From Bacteroidales bacterium (GTDB taxonomy: Bacteria; Bacteroidota; Bacteroidia; Bacteroidales; Paludibacteraceae): a stretch of DNA of 64,000 bases. Positions within the stretch are counted from its first letter, which is position 1, and each line of letters begins with the position of its first letter. The translations under genes were made by a program, and so were the position numbers. Shown in pieces: positions 28,526 through 35,206 of the stretch. The notes under the pieces were generated by a model. It saw only the letters and a list, made by a program, of their open reading frames with translations, was not told the origin of the DNA and did no database searches. The stretch spans positions 62,001 to 126,000 of the forward strand of contig SUXE01000013.1 in assembly GCA_015061115.1 (NCBI GenBank). Direction: 5' to 3'.

Positions 28526-29827
28526 ATGAAGTATTATAGCACAAATAAAAAGGCAGACAAAGCCACTTTGCAGCAAGCCGTTGTAAAAGGACTTGCTGCA
28601 GACAAAGGTTTGTTCATGCCAGAGGTAATCAAGCATCTTCCAGACTCATTCTTCGAGAACATGAAGGACATGAGCCTACAGGAGATCGCATACGTTGTTG
28701 CAGACGCATTCTTTGGTGAGGATGTAGACGCCGAATCATTGAAGAAGATTGTGTACGACACACTCTCTTTCGACATTCCACTTACACACGTCAACGACAA
28801 CATCTACAGTTTGGAACTTTATCACGGACCAACACTTGCATTCAAAGATGTAGGTGCCAGATTCATGTCACGTCTTCTTGGCTATTTCATCGCCAAAGAG
28901 GGACAGAAAGAGGTCAACGTATTGGTTGCCACTTCTGGAGATACAGGATCAGCCGTAGCTAACGGATTCCTTGGAGTAGAGGGCATCCGCGTCTTCGTGC
29001 TTTATCCAAAGGGCAAAGTGAGTCCTATCCAGGAGTGCCAGTTCACAACACTTGGCAAGAACATCACTGCTCTTGAGGTAGACGGAGTGTTCGACGACTG
29101 CCAGGCATTGGTGAAATCAGCATTCATGGATGCCGATCTTAACGCACACATGAAGCTTACAAGTGCCAACTCCATCAACGTGGCACGTTTCTTGCCACAG
29201 GCATTCTACTATTTCTACGCAGTGGCTCAGCTACACAAGATTGGCAAGAAAGACAATATCGTCATCTGTGTACCGTCTGGAAACTTTGGAAACATCACAG
29301 CAGGATTGTTTGGCAAGAGAATGGGACTACCTGTTTCTCGCTTCATCGCAGCCAACAACCGCAACGACATCTTCTTCAAATATTTGCAGACAGGCAAGTA
29401 TGAGCCAAAGCCATCTGTTCAGACTATCGCAAACGCAATGGACGTAGGTGATCCAAGCAATTTCGCCCGTATCTACGACCTATATGGAGAGAGCCACGCA
29501 GAGATCAGCAAAGAGATCAGCGGATGCACATACACAGACGAACAGATTGCGGAGACATTGGCAGACTGCTACAAGAAGACAGGCTACTTGCTTGATCCAC
29601 ACGGAGCAGTGGGCTACAGAGCATTGACAGAGATGCTTAAGCCAAACGAAGTAGGTGTGTTCCTTGAAACAGCCCATCCAGCCAAGTTTAAGGACACAGT
29701 AGAGAAGATCATCAAAGACGAAGTCAAGATACCAGCAAAACTTCAGGAATTCATGAAAGGAAAGAAGCAGAGCGTACCAATGACTAAGAATTTCGACGAT
29801 TTCAAGAAATACCTATTGTCAAAATAA
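28526..29827 (+). CDS. thrC: Threonine synthase
   Basis: Pyridoxal-phosphate enzyme converting O-phosphohomoserine to threonine. The lysine that binds PLP lies in LAFKDVGARFM (near residue 107), and the phosphate-binding SGDTGSAVANG and the glycine-rich GNFGNITAGLFG segments are present. Length 433 matches the bacterial class with the N-terminal YSTNKKAD arm. It ends the thr operon; a 158-base gap with a structured repeat separates it from the PGAM-like gene, so its level may be set separately. A strong hairpin terminator (29901-29940) follows 73 bases after the stop. Confidence 0.96.
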   Translation: MKYYSTNKKADKATLQQAVVKGLAADKGLFMPEVIKHLPDSFFENMKDMSLQEIAYVVADAFFGEDVDAESLKKIVYDTLSFDIPLTHVNDNIYSLELYHGPTLAFKDVGARFMSRLLGYFIAKEGQKEVNVLVATSGDTGSAVANGFLGVEGIRVFVLYPKGKVSPIQECQFTTLGKNITALEVDGVFDDCQALVKSAFMDADLNAHMKLTSANSINVARFLPQAFYYFYAVAQLHKIGKKDNIVICVPSGNFGNITAGLFGKRMGLPVSRFIAANNRNDIFFKYLQTGKYEPKPSVQTIANAMDVGDPSNFARIYDLYGESHAEISKEISGCTYTDEQIAETLADCYKKTGYLLDPHGAVGYRALTEMLKPNEVGVFLETAHPAKFKDTVEKIIKDEVKIPAKLQEFMKGKKQSVPMTKNFDDFKKYLLSK

Positions 29828-29841
29828 AACGACACACATGT

Positions 29842-29868
29842 GTAGAGACGCACGGTCGTGCGTGTCAC
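29842..29868 (+). repeat. Small palindrome after thrC
   Basis: GACGCAC / GTGCGTGTC around a GGTC loop forms a hairpin 15 bases after the thrC stop. It occurs once in the window, ahead of the main terminator. Confidence 0.4.
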
Positions 29869-29900
29869 AATCACAAACGCGGACGTCGTGTCATGATAAT

Positions 29901-29940
29901 ACCAAAGGCGGTTACAGGAATGTGACCGCCTTTATTGGTT
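29901..29940 (+). terminator. Intrinsic terminator after thrC (repeat copy 1)
   Basis: AAAGGCGGT (29904-29912) pairs with ACCGCCTTT (29925-29933); ACA/TGT extends the stem inward and ACCA/TGGT outward. The 42 bases at 29899-29940 are identical to 31950-31991 after an unrelated gene. Degenerate relatives lie at 33304-33340 and 33489-33529, and only the 3' flank remains at 30756-30775. Confidence 0.85.
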
Positions 29941-29972
29941 TTATCCTATTTCATTTGGTTTATCCAGCGTCA

Positions 29973-30004
29973 TTTGGAAAAGAGAACATTGAATTATATT
30001 TTTG
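29973..30004 (+). promoter_or_regulatory. Promoter of the FG-GAP protein gene
   Basis: TTTG at 29973-29976 and TATTTTTG at 29997-30004 give a complete Bacteroidota-type -33/-7 pair with a 20-base spacer, 36 bases before the start at 30041. Confidence 0.7.
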
Positions 30005-30040
30005 CATAAAAGGGAACCGTAATAAAATCTGAATTCATCT

Positions 30041-30751
30041 ATGAAAACATATATCATATCAATAAGTTTCATCTTTTGTACCGTTCTTAATTCTCTTGCA
30101 CAAAAACAAGAAGAAGATCAAGAGGAAGATAATGAGTTCATTTCAGAAGAAGATGTCACATATTATTTTAAAGAGTTCAAAGTGAACGGAAAATCCGCTG
30201 AAGATATAATTCCTGAAAAATGGGAAATCATGAGCAGTGCGACTGGAGATCTTAACGGCGACGGAATCGATGACATAGCTTTTTTCACGAGAAAAGAGTT
30301 TAAGAACAGTACCCCTGATGAATACAAACTGAATTCCAACAGTATCGTATTGGCAATTTATTGGGGCAATAATAATGGAGAATTTACTCAATATAAAATT
30401 TATGATGGTCTTGTTCCACCAGAAGAACCCTGTGGTGTAACTTATGAAAATTTAAATGTAGAAATAACTGAAAAAAGAGTTTTGATTTATCACGTAAATA
30501 TATTTTTATCCTGTGGCTCATGGACAAACCCTAATTATTCTGTCAAATACAGATATCAAGACGGGGCTTTCTACAAAATTGGATATGATTCCGACGAATT
30601 TCATAGAGCATCCGGAGATGCTTCAAATGTCAGCATCAACTATTTGACAGGCAAAAAGAAAACCACATCATATAACATGTTTGAGGATAGCGTTCCTACT
30701 ATAACAAAATGGGAAACTTTCAACGAACCTCTAATGGAACTCGGAAAATAA
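30041..30751 (+). CDS. Secreted protein with one FG-GAP/VCBS-like calcium loop
   Basis: A 236-residue protein with a signal peptide ending NSLAQ (about 20), an acidic stretch of Glu and Asp (about 21-40), and one clear FG-GAP/VCBS-type loop, GDLNGDGIDDIAFF (about 69-82), which in integrin-like propellers binds calcium. The remainder has beta-rich strands and two cysteines (in PEEPCG and FLSCGSW) that could pair. One loop is too few for a full propeller. I do not recognise a family beyond this. It has a good promoter of its own and ends just before a remnant of the repeat terminator, so it is a single-gene unit. Function unknown. Confidence 0.65.
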   Translation: MKTYIISISFIFCTVLNSLAQKQEEDQEEDNEFISEEDVTYYFKEFKVNGKSAEDIIPEKWEIMSSATGDLNGDGIDDIAFFTRKEFKNSTPDEYKLNSNSIVLAIYWGNNNGEFTQYKIYDGLVPPEEPCGVTYENLNVEITEKRVLIYHVNIFLSCGSWTNPNYSVKYRYQDGAFYKIGYDSDEFHRASGDASNVSINYLTGKKKTTSYNMFEDSVPTITKWETFNEPLMELGK

Positions 30752-30755
30752 CCAT

Positions 30756-30830
30756 CTTTATTGGTTTTATCCAAAGGATTCATAAAATATATTCCATCTA
30801 CCAGCATAGAACACTTAAAAGCGTTTTTTA
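30756..30830 (+). repeat. Terminator-repeat remnant and three-hairpin repeat, copy 1 (partial)
   Basis: CTTTATTGGTTTTATCC matches the 3' part of the thrC terminator repeat, but the GC stem is missing. It is followed at 30789-30830 by a partial copy of the three-hairpin repeat (ATTCCATCTACC ... AACACTTAAAAGCG), which is complete at 30946-31020. Confidence 0.5.
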
Positions 30831-30945
30831 TGTCACGTTTTAGCCACCTTTTCTCGTTTGCCTAGCAATGTGTGCACAAACAGCATAAACGCTCTCATAG
30901 GCGGTTAAATCAACAAAAATAAGGCATTGATTTGTTACTATCTTT

Positions 30946-31020
30946 ATTAATCCTCTAACGAGGAATCTCCCGTCTTCATAATACATTCCGTCTACCGGAA
31001 TAGAACACCTAAAGGTGTAT
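30946..31020 (+). repeat. Three-hairpin repeat, copy 2 (complete)
   Basis: Three consecutive hairpins: CCTC-TAAC-GAGG, ATTCCG-TCTAC-CGGAAT and ACACC-TAAA-GGTGT. The copy at 37531-37600 keeps the order and loops but has CCCC/GGGG, ATAT/ATAT and ACACC-TGAC-GGTGT, that is, paired changes in the first two stems. Confidence 0.7.
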
Positions 31021-31114
31021 GTAGTTTTTTGAATAAAATTCATGAAATCCTGTGTTTCTGCACAAATATATGTATTTTTTACACAATATATTTTTATTAT
31101 TCAGAATTACATAT

Positions 31115-31122
31115 TAACTTTG
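31115..31122 (+). promoter_or_regulatory. -7 element of the ADP-ribosylglycohydrolase gene
   Basis: TAACTTTG matches TAnnTTTG 28 bases before the ATG at 31150. This placement supports the shorter start, since a promoter would otherwise lie inside the coding region. Confidence 0.6.
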
Positions 31123-31149
31123 CGTCAAAATAACACAAACATTAAGCCT

Positions 31150-31941
31150 ATGAAAAATTTATTATTATCAGCAGCAATTGGAGATATCTGTGGTGTACCA
31201 TACGAATTCATCGCTTGGAAAGATTACGATAATATAAACTTGTTCCATCCAAAAAACGATTATTCAGACGACTCTGTTTGTACCTTCGCTTGTGCAGAGG
31301 CTTTCTTGGAAGGTAAAGATATCGCAGAACGCTTAAAAAACAGATGCTTAGCCGATCCTAACCGTTGCTACGGATTAGGGTTTCGTAATTGGCTATCAAA
31401 ACCTGGTATAGCACCAGCATACAATAGTTGGGGCAATGGATCTGCGATGAGAGCATCGTCGGCTGGATTCTTGGCAAAGAGCGAAGATGAGTGTGTTGAT
31501 CTTGCGACTAAGACTGCTCTTCCAACTCACAATCATCCAGAGGGAATAAAAGGTGCTGTAGCCACTGCTCTTGCCATCTTCTACGCAATGCACGGACATG
31601 ATAAAGAATATATCCGCACTAATGTGCTTAACAAGTTTTATCCAAAATGGGAAGGAGTGAAATACAAATCGTTTCAGCCATCTTATCAGTTTAATGAAAC
31701 ATGTATGGACACTGTGCCTGCCAGTATAATATGTTTCCTTGAAAGTACCGACTTTGAAGACTGTCTGAAAAAGACAATCGCAACTGGCGGAGACGCAGAT
31801 ACAATGGCTGCTATATCTTGTCCGATAGCATACGCATTCTATAAGGAAATGCCAGAAAAACTTATCGAACTGGCAAAAATTAAACTTCCTAATTGGATGC
31901 TTGACGTAAACGATAAATTTGATGACGTTTGTAACAAGTAA
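31150..31941 (+). CDS. ADP-ribosylglycohydrolase (DraG-type) family protein
   Basis: Members remove ADP-ribose from proteins, nucleic acids or small molecules using two magnesium ions. I place the start at 31150 (MKNLLLSAAIGD), not at the ATG 108 bases earlier, because a -7 motif lies between. The 263-residue product shows the family motifs in order: AAIGDICG (7-14), DYSDDS (37-42, metal ligands), WGNGSAMR, THNHPEG and GGDADTMAA near the C-terminus (metal ligands, usually GGDTDT). It has no signal peptide. Its neighbour downstream is a DUF3990 gene with an ADP-ribosyltransferase-like fold, so it may reverse that modification; promoter and terminator are separate, so the link is contextual only. 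Confidence 0.88.
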   Translation: MKNLLLSAAIGDICGVPYEFIAWKDYDNINLFHPKNDYSDDSVCTFACAEAFLEGKDIAERLKNRCLADPNRCYGLGFRNWLSKPGIAPAYNSWGNGSAMRASSAGFLAKSEDECVDLATKTALPTHNHPEGIKGAVATALAIFYAMHGHDKEYIRTNVLNKFYPKWEGVKYKSFQPSYQFNETCMDTVPASIICFLESTDFEDCLKKTIATGGDADTMAAISCPIAYAFYKEMPEKLIELAKIKLPNWMLDVNDKFDDVCNK

Positions 31942-31949
31942 TACTTTCT

Positions 31950-31991
31950 ATACCAAAGGCGGTTACAGGAATGTGACCGCCTTTATTGGTT
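31950..31991 (+). terminator. Intrinsic terminator after the ADP-ribosylglycohydrolase (repeat copy 2)
   Basis: Identical over 42 bases to the terminator after thrC (29899-29940), with the same AAAGGCGGT/ACCGCCTTT stem. Its last bases (ATTGG) also supply the -33 box of the next promoter. Confidence 0.85.
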
Positions 31992-32016
31992 GTTTTATAA
32001 AAACATACTATCTTTG
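31986..32016 (+). promoter_or_regulatory. Promoter of the DUF3791-DUF3990 operon
   Basis: TTG at 31986-31988 and TATCTTTG at 32009-32016 with a 20-base spacer. It overlaps the 3' edge of the preceding terminator repeat, about 105 bases before the first start codon. Confidence 0.6.
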
Positions 32017-32122
32017 ACAAAACATCCATCCTATCTTTATACGTAGGAATGGACATTAAAGAAAGTATGCAGGTGATTTAATTGCATTTTACAAATTGAA
32101 CAACAACCATAGATTAAAACAC

Positions 32123-32350
32123 ATGGAAGAAAATTCAGCATACAGACATGTTCACTTCGCTGTAATGGCAATAGAAAGCGGAGCACGAAAATTAGGTATA
32201 TCCGGCAAAGAGATGTATGATAGATTAAAGGCACAAAATCTCATTCATCGCCGTCTTTTCAAAAGATATGAGGAACTTCATACACAAAGTTTACAATATG
32301 TGGCAGATGATATCTGTGAAACACTCATAAACTGGGAGGCTGAAAAATGA
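32123..32350 (+). CDS. DUF3791 family protein (possible antitoxin component)
   Basis: A 75-residue all-helical protein. I place the start at 32123 (MEENSAYRHVHFAV) rather than nine codons earlier because the extra residues are unlike the family. The segment HFAVMAIESGARKLG...GKEMYDRL is the DUF3791 pattern, a small helical domain regularly found beside DUF3990. The next gene starts inside its stop (ATGA overlap), so the two are translationally coupled. By analogy with coupled small-protein/toxin pairs it may neutralise the DUF3990 product, but I know of no experimental proof. A second, more divergent DUF3791-like gene lies on the other side of the DUF3990 gene. Confidence 0.75.
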   Translation: MEENSAYRHVHFAVMAIESGARKLGISGKEMYDRLKAQNLIHRRLFKRYEELHTQSLQYVADDICETLINWEAEK

Positions 32351-32859
32351 TTACTCTTTACCACGGATCTTATTTGTCCATATCCTCTCCTTTTGTTAAG
32401 ATTGGTCGCAAAAAGGTAGACTTCGGACAAGGTTTCTATCTAACTAAACTGCGAGAGCAAGCAGAATCATGGGCAAAGGCAATTGCAGAAAGAAAAGGAC
32501 GAAATACTAAACCTATTTTGTCTGTATATGAATTTGACATTGACAAACTTAATAATTCGCATTTTCGTTATAAAAAATTTGAAGAATATAATATAGAATG
32601 GTTAGACTACGTTGTTGATTGTAGAAAAGGAGGAAGTCAACAACTAACATTCGATATCGTTGAAGGTGGAATTGCAAACGACAATGTCATAGATACTGTT
32701 GAAGATTACGAAAACGGCATTATTACAGCAGAACAAGCACTTGGTCAATTAAAATACAAGAGTGTCAACCATCAAATATGTATTCTTAACCAAGAAATTG
32801 TTGACCTATTTCTACATTACCAACGTTCTGAAGAACTTAATTTGGAGGAAGATATATAA
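32347..32859 (+). CDS. DUF3990 family protein, ADP-ribosyltransferase-like fold (possible toxin)
   Basis: The 170-residue protein begins ITLYHGSYLSI and continues with VDFGQGFYLT and a QAESWA helix, then ends with HQICILNQEIVDLFL. The YHGS box and the FGxGFYxT box match positions where PARP-like ADP-ribosyltransferases bind NAD+, and DUF3990 is grouped with that superfamily. A catalytic glutamate or glutamine cannot be assigned with certainty; the QICILNQE segment is the best candidate. It overlaps the upstream DUF3791 gene by 4 bases and the downstream one by 1 base. An ADP-ribosylglycohydrolase gene lies immediately upstream. I infer a modifying enzyme held in check by its small partners; target unknown. 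Confidence 0.78.
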   Translation: MITLYHGSYLSISSPFVKIGRKKVDFGQGFYLTKLREQAESWAKAIAERKGRNTKPILSVYEFDIDKLNNSHFRYKKFEEYNIEWLDYVVDCRKGGSQQLTFDIVEGGIANDNVIDTVEDYENGIITAEQALGQLKYKSVNHQICILNQEIVDLFLHYQRSEELNLEEDI

Positions 32860-33062
32860 TGAGAGACAATGTATTATGGCGTAAACAAAGCCGCATCATC
32901 ATTTTATTGGCAAAAACCCTTCAAATAAGCGAGGAACGTGCACTCGACTTGTTCTATTCCACTAATGTCTATAAACAACTTTCTGATCCTAAATATGGTC
33001 TTCAGCTTATGAGCGACGAATATATACTTGAGGATATCATAAATGAATTAAGAAAAGAATAG
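32859..33062 (+). CDS. Second DUF3791-like small protein
   Basis: A 67-residue helical protein starting within the stop codon of the DUF3990 gene (TAATG, 1-base overlap), so it is translationally coupled. IIILLAKTLQISEERALDLFYSTNVYKQL and LMSDEYILEDIINELRKE follow the DUF3791 pattern (a C-terminal Y-x-x-EDIIxEL helix), though it is only distantly similar to the gene at 32123. Having one such protein on each side of the DUF3990 gene suggests the two may form a complex around it. No terminator is evident; a dispersed repeat follows at 33147. Confidence 0.7.
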   Translation: MRDNVLWRKQSRIIILLAKTLQISEERALDLFYSTNVYKQLSDPKYGLQLMSDEYILEDIINELRKE

Positions 33063-33146
33063 CGTAAAACTTCAAAGGCTCTGTCCTATATAATAACTGA
33101 TATTCCGCCTCTTACTCATAAAATCGTAAATTTTCTCTGTGTTCCT

Positions 33147-33247
33147 TGTATCTCTGTGGTTGATTTATGTGCTCGCCTACGGCTCGCACTAAGGAAGGGG
33201 TTAGGGCCAATATCAATCAAACATGGGCCCTTAACGATCCTCATTTA
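33147..33247 (-). repeat. Dispersed two-hairpin repeat, copy 2
   Basis: Read on the minus strand: GTTAAGGGCC pairs with GGCCCTAAC across a 16-base loop, then a pyrimidine-rich CCCCTTCCTTA linker, then the GTGC-GA-GCC / GGC-GA-GCAC hairpin with a GTA loop, then CCACAGAGA. The first stem has the same position as in the copies at 45.2 and 45.7 kb but different paired bases. Confidence 0.7.
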
Positions 33248-33539
33248 TGACACTCCCACTATCTTTTTGATTTCGTCGAATTCACGTTGAATACTATATA
33301 AAATAGGCGGGTGCAGGATTGTCTCCGCCTTTATTGGTTAAGCAACCATTTTGTAACGGGAATAACCTTTATAATCAACAATTGCGATATTTTACACATT
33401 TTAGACAAGCTTATTGCGATATTTTACAAAAAGACACGTATGACCTGGATCATTCCTTACCTTTTTATTCCCCACATGCTCAACATATACCAAAGCCAAT
33501 TGCAGGAATGTCTCCGCCTTTATGGGTTTTCATTTGGAA

Positions 33540-33739
33540 AAATCTCCGTCGATTGATAACTTTGCAGAAATTGAAATACTGACACCAAAAGATCGAATGG
33601 TATCATAGAAGGAATGCGTCACGCTATTGTTAATGATCATTAAAAATCAAAGCCAAATTGCTTTGGAACGTGCTATTGTAAAAATGACATTCCTCATTTG
33701 AAACCATGGATTGAAGATTTTTATGATAAAGAAACATAA
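33540..33739 (+). pseudogene. Possible decayed gene remnant
   Basis: One frame reads an EGMRHAIVNDH segment, a stop, then CYCKNDIPHLKPWIEDFYDK up to a stop at 33737-33739; another frame supplies FAEIEILTPKDRMV just upstream. The pieces look protein-like but are broken by a stop and a frame change. I do not recognise the parent family, and no start region is preserved. This may be the end of a gene destroyed by the flanking repeats. Confidence 0.35.
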
Positions 33740-33793
33740 TATTTTAAGAAACAGACATATAATTTAACAACATAGTATAATATTTGAGCTTTA

Positions 33794-33943
33794 CGCTCTT
33801 ATTCTCCAACTTAGTAAAATCCGCCAAATTTTATAGACACGAGAATAAGCGATGCGGGAGGTTCACGCCTTTGGGCGTGAGCCGTTTCGTGCTTATCTGT
33901 GTCTGCGGTTCTTGGCGGAGCCTTCTAAGTTGAGATAAGCAAT
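33794..33943 (+). ncRNA. 145-nt imperfect long hairpin upstream of the XRE gene
   Basis: Two arms of about 70 bases pair in blocks: AACTTAG with CTAAGTT (33807-33813 region and 33926 region), TCCGCCAA with TTGGCGGA, AGACAC with GTGTCT, ATAAGC with GCTTAT, and GGTTCACGCC with GGCGTGAGCC around a TTTG loop at 33870-33873. It ends about 25 bases before the XRE start and is followed by CGGTTCACGC and a run of seven T. This could be a structured RNA, a 5' leader or a MITE-like element; whether it is transcribed is unknown. Confidence 0.5.
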
Positions 33944-33966
33944 CACGAACGGTTCACGCTTTTTTT

Positions 33967-34194
33967 ATGCAAACAATCGAAGAGATACATATCGGTGAGA
34001 TCATCAAGCACGTGATGAAAGAGCAAGGTCGCAGTCCATCATGGTTAGCCAAACAATTGGGATGCGAGCGAGCAAATGTTTACGACATCTATAAAAGGCA
34101 ATACATCGACACTCATCTGTTGCAAAAAGTATCTATAATCCTGAACCACGACTTCTTTCAAGTCTACTCTTCCCACCTAAAATTTGTCAAATAA
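33967..34194 (+). CDS. Small XRE-type helix-turn-helix DNA-binding protein
   Basis: A 75-residue protein consisting of one helix-turn-helix domain: IGEIIKHVMKEQGRSPSWLAKQLGC is helix 1-2, and RANVYDIYKRQYIDTHLLQKVS provides the recognition helix. The tail (DFFQVYSSHLKFVK) matches a family of small single-domain regulators widespread in Bacteroidota. It starts at the T run ending a long inverted-repeat structure. It lies directly upstream of a four-gene set whose first two genes share an identical 28-base leader motif, which makes it a candidate regulator of that set. Binding site not demonstrated. Confidence 0.8.
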   Translation: MQTIEEIHIGEIIKHVMKEQGRSPSWLAKQLGCERANVYDIYKRQYIDTHLLQKVSIILNHDFFQVYSSHLKFVK

Positions 34195-34256
34195 TACTAT
34201 ACAAATCGTATGATTATCCTGACATACCTTTGACTTATTGGAAAAAACGGTTTTTA

Positions 34257-34264
34257 TAATTTTG
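34257..34264 (+). promoter_or_regulatory. -7 element of the YaaW-like gene
   Basis: TAATTTTG matches TAnnTTTG, 12 bases before the shared 28-base leader motif and 72 bases before the ATG at 34336. The surrounding GGAAAAAACGG block recurs before the DUF1232 gene. Confidence 0.55.
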
Positions 34265-34275
34265 CAAATGATATT

Positions 34276-34303
34276 TAAAGACGTCTATAGCGGATTCTAT
34301 AGA
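34276..34303 (+). promoter_or_regulatory. Shared 28-base leader motif, copy 1
   Basis: Twenty-eight bases beginning TAAAGACGTC are identical to 35162-35189. CTATAG-CGGATT-CTATAG inside it forms a small hairpin. Upstream, TGATTATYCTGRCA and GGAxAAAACG are also shared, in the same order, so about 100 bases of promoter and leader are duplicated before two different genes. Confidence 0.75.
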
Positions 34304-34335
34304 TGAAGATGCACACTTTAATTAACTTAATTAAC

Positions 34336-35040
34336 ATGGATAAAGATTTAGAATTTTTGACAAAATGTGATAATGATGATTTAAAAGTATTATGTGATTA
34401 TCTAACAGAAAAAGGAAGTCTTACCGAGAGTCTTAAAAATAAAGATTCTTATAAAAAATACTATCCTAACAATCTTATCGCAATGGTTGATGATATAGAG
34501 TGTGAATTTAGAAAATTTGGAAGCAACACATTTTCCAATTTATTTGGCAAAACGAACTCTTATAAAAAAATCTTGTGTAAGGTTTGTGACAAAATGAAAG
34601 TCAACTACAATGAAGAACAGAATGTAAGTTTTATAGAACAAAATTTGCTTCTTAAAGTATTGACAGATAGCGTAGAAAAAATGTCGCAGGAAGAAATTGA
34701 GAATATTGTAAAAGATATGCATCTCAATGTCAATATACCTACAAAAGAAGCAGTAGTTGCAGCACTCCAAGCTGGTGTAAAATTGGGGGGATTTGCAGTT
34801 TACCAAGGAGCTTTAATTGTAGCAAATGCAGTAGCTAAAATTGTTTTAGGTAAAGGTTTAACTTTTGTTGCTAATCAAACATTAACAAAAGTGATTGGTG
34901 CATTTGCAGGACCGATAGGATGGGGAGTTACTGCAGTTTGGACAGCCATTGATATTGCAGGTCCTGCTTACAGAGTGATTATCCCAGGATGTATCCAAAT
35001 TGCCTATATGCGTACAAAATTAAATAGTACTTTGGGATAA
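34336..35040 (+). CDS. YaaW/UPF0174-like protein (DUF3944 N-terminus)
   Basis: The start at 34336 (MDKDLEFLTKC) is preferred over an ATG 11 codons earlier because the family begins with this DUF3944 segment (DLEFLTKCDNDDLKVLCDYL, residues 3-22). The 234-residue protein continues with a helical middle and ends with a glycine/alanine-rich hydrophobic region (about 150-220: VVAALQAGVKLGGFAVY, FAGPIGWGVTAVWTAIDIAG) that could insert into membrane. Members such as E. coli YaaW have no established function. Its leader shares a 28-base motif with the DUF1232 gene downstream, suggesting common control, possibly by the adjacent XRE protein. Confidence 0.75.
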   Translation: MDKDLEFLTKCDNDDLKVLCDYLTEKGSLTESLKNKDSYKKYYPNNLIAMVDDIECEFRKFGSNTFSNLFGKTNSYKKILCKVCDKMKVNYNEEQNVSFIEQNLLLKVLTDSVEKMSQEEIENIVKDMHLNVNIPTKEAVVAALQAGVKLGGFAVYQGALIVANAVAKIVLGKGLTFVANQTLTKVIGAFAGPIGWGVTAVWTAIDIAGPAYRVIIPGCIQIAYMRTKLNSTLG

Positions 35041-35161
35041 CACATTTGTATTGATTTCCTCTCAAATTTTGATTATTAGAGATAGAAAATCTAACAGAAA
35101 TTGTTTGATTATTCTGGCACTCCTTTATAGGAGAAAACGAGGTTAATATTTTAATGATACA

Positions 35162-35189
35162 TAAAGACGTCTATAGCGGATTCTATAGA
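35162..35189 (+). promoter_or_regulatory. Shared 28-base leader motif, copy 2
   Basis: Identical to 34276-34303, 17 bases before the DUF1232 start. The -7 region here (TTAATATTTTAATG) is a poorer match than in copy 1. Confidence 0.75.
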
Positions 35190-35206
35190 AACTAAATTTT
35201 TATATT

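Larger units (their letters stand above)
33063..33793. other. Repeat-rich intergenic region with a decayed coding remnant
   Basis: About 730 bases without an intact gene. It holds a reverse copy of the two-hairpin repeat (33147-33247), two degenerate copies of the thrC-type terminator repeat (33304-33340 and 33489-33529, the second with its stem lost) and a possible gene remnant (about 33540-33739). Confidence 0.6.

Noticed and set aside
29838..30032. A 64-codon plus-strand frame after thrC
   Set aside because: It reads through the palindrome, the terminator repeat and the promoter of the next gene.
31042..31149. An N-terminal extension of 36 residues for the ADP-ribosylglycohydrolase
   Set aside because: The extension overlaps a -7 motif at 31115-31122, and family members start near MKNLLLSAAIGD.
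29899..33529. Integron-like cassette array with the recurring GGCGGTTACAGG hairpins as recombination sites
   Set aside because: The hairpins lack the paired GTTRRRY/RYYYAAC core sites of attC, no integrase is visible, and the intact copies behave as terminators with T-rich 3' flanks.
33311..33582. Two overlapping plus-strand frames of 81-87 codons
   Set aside because: They lie across two degenerate terminator repeats, overlap each other in different frames and show no family pattern.
33794..33943. Retron msr-msd element
   Set aside because: The inverted arms are suggestive, but there is no reverse transcriptase gene on either side; the next gene is a small XRE protein.
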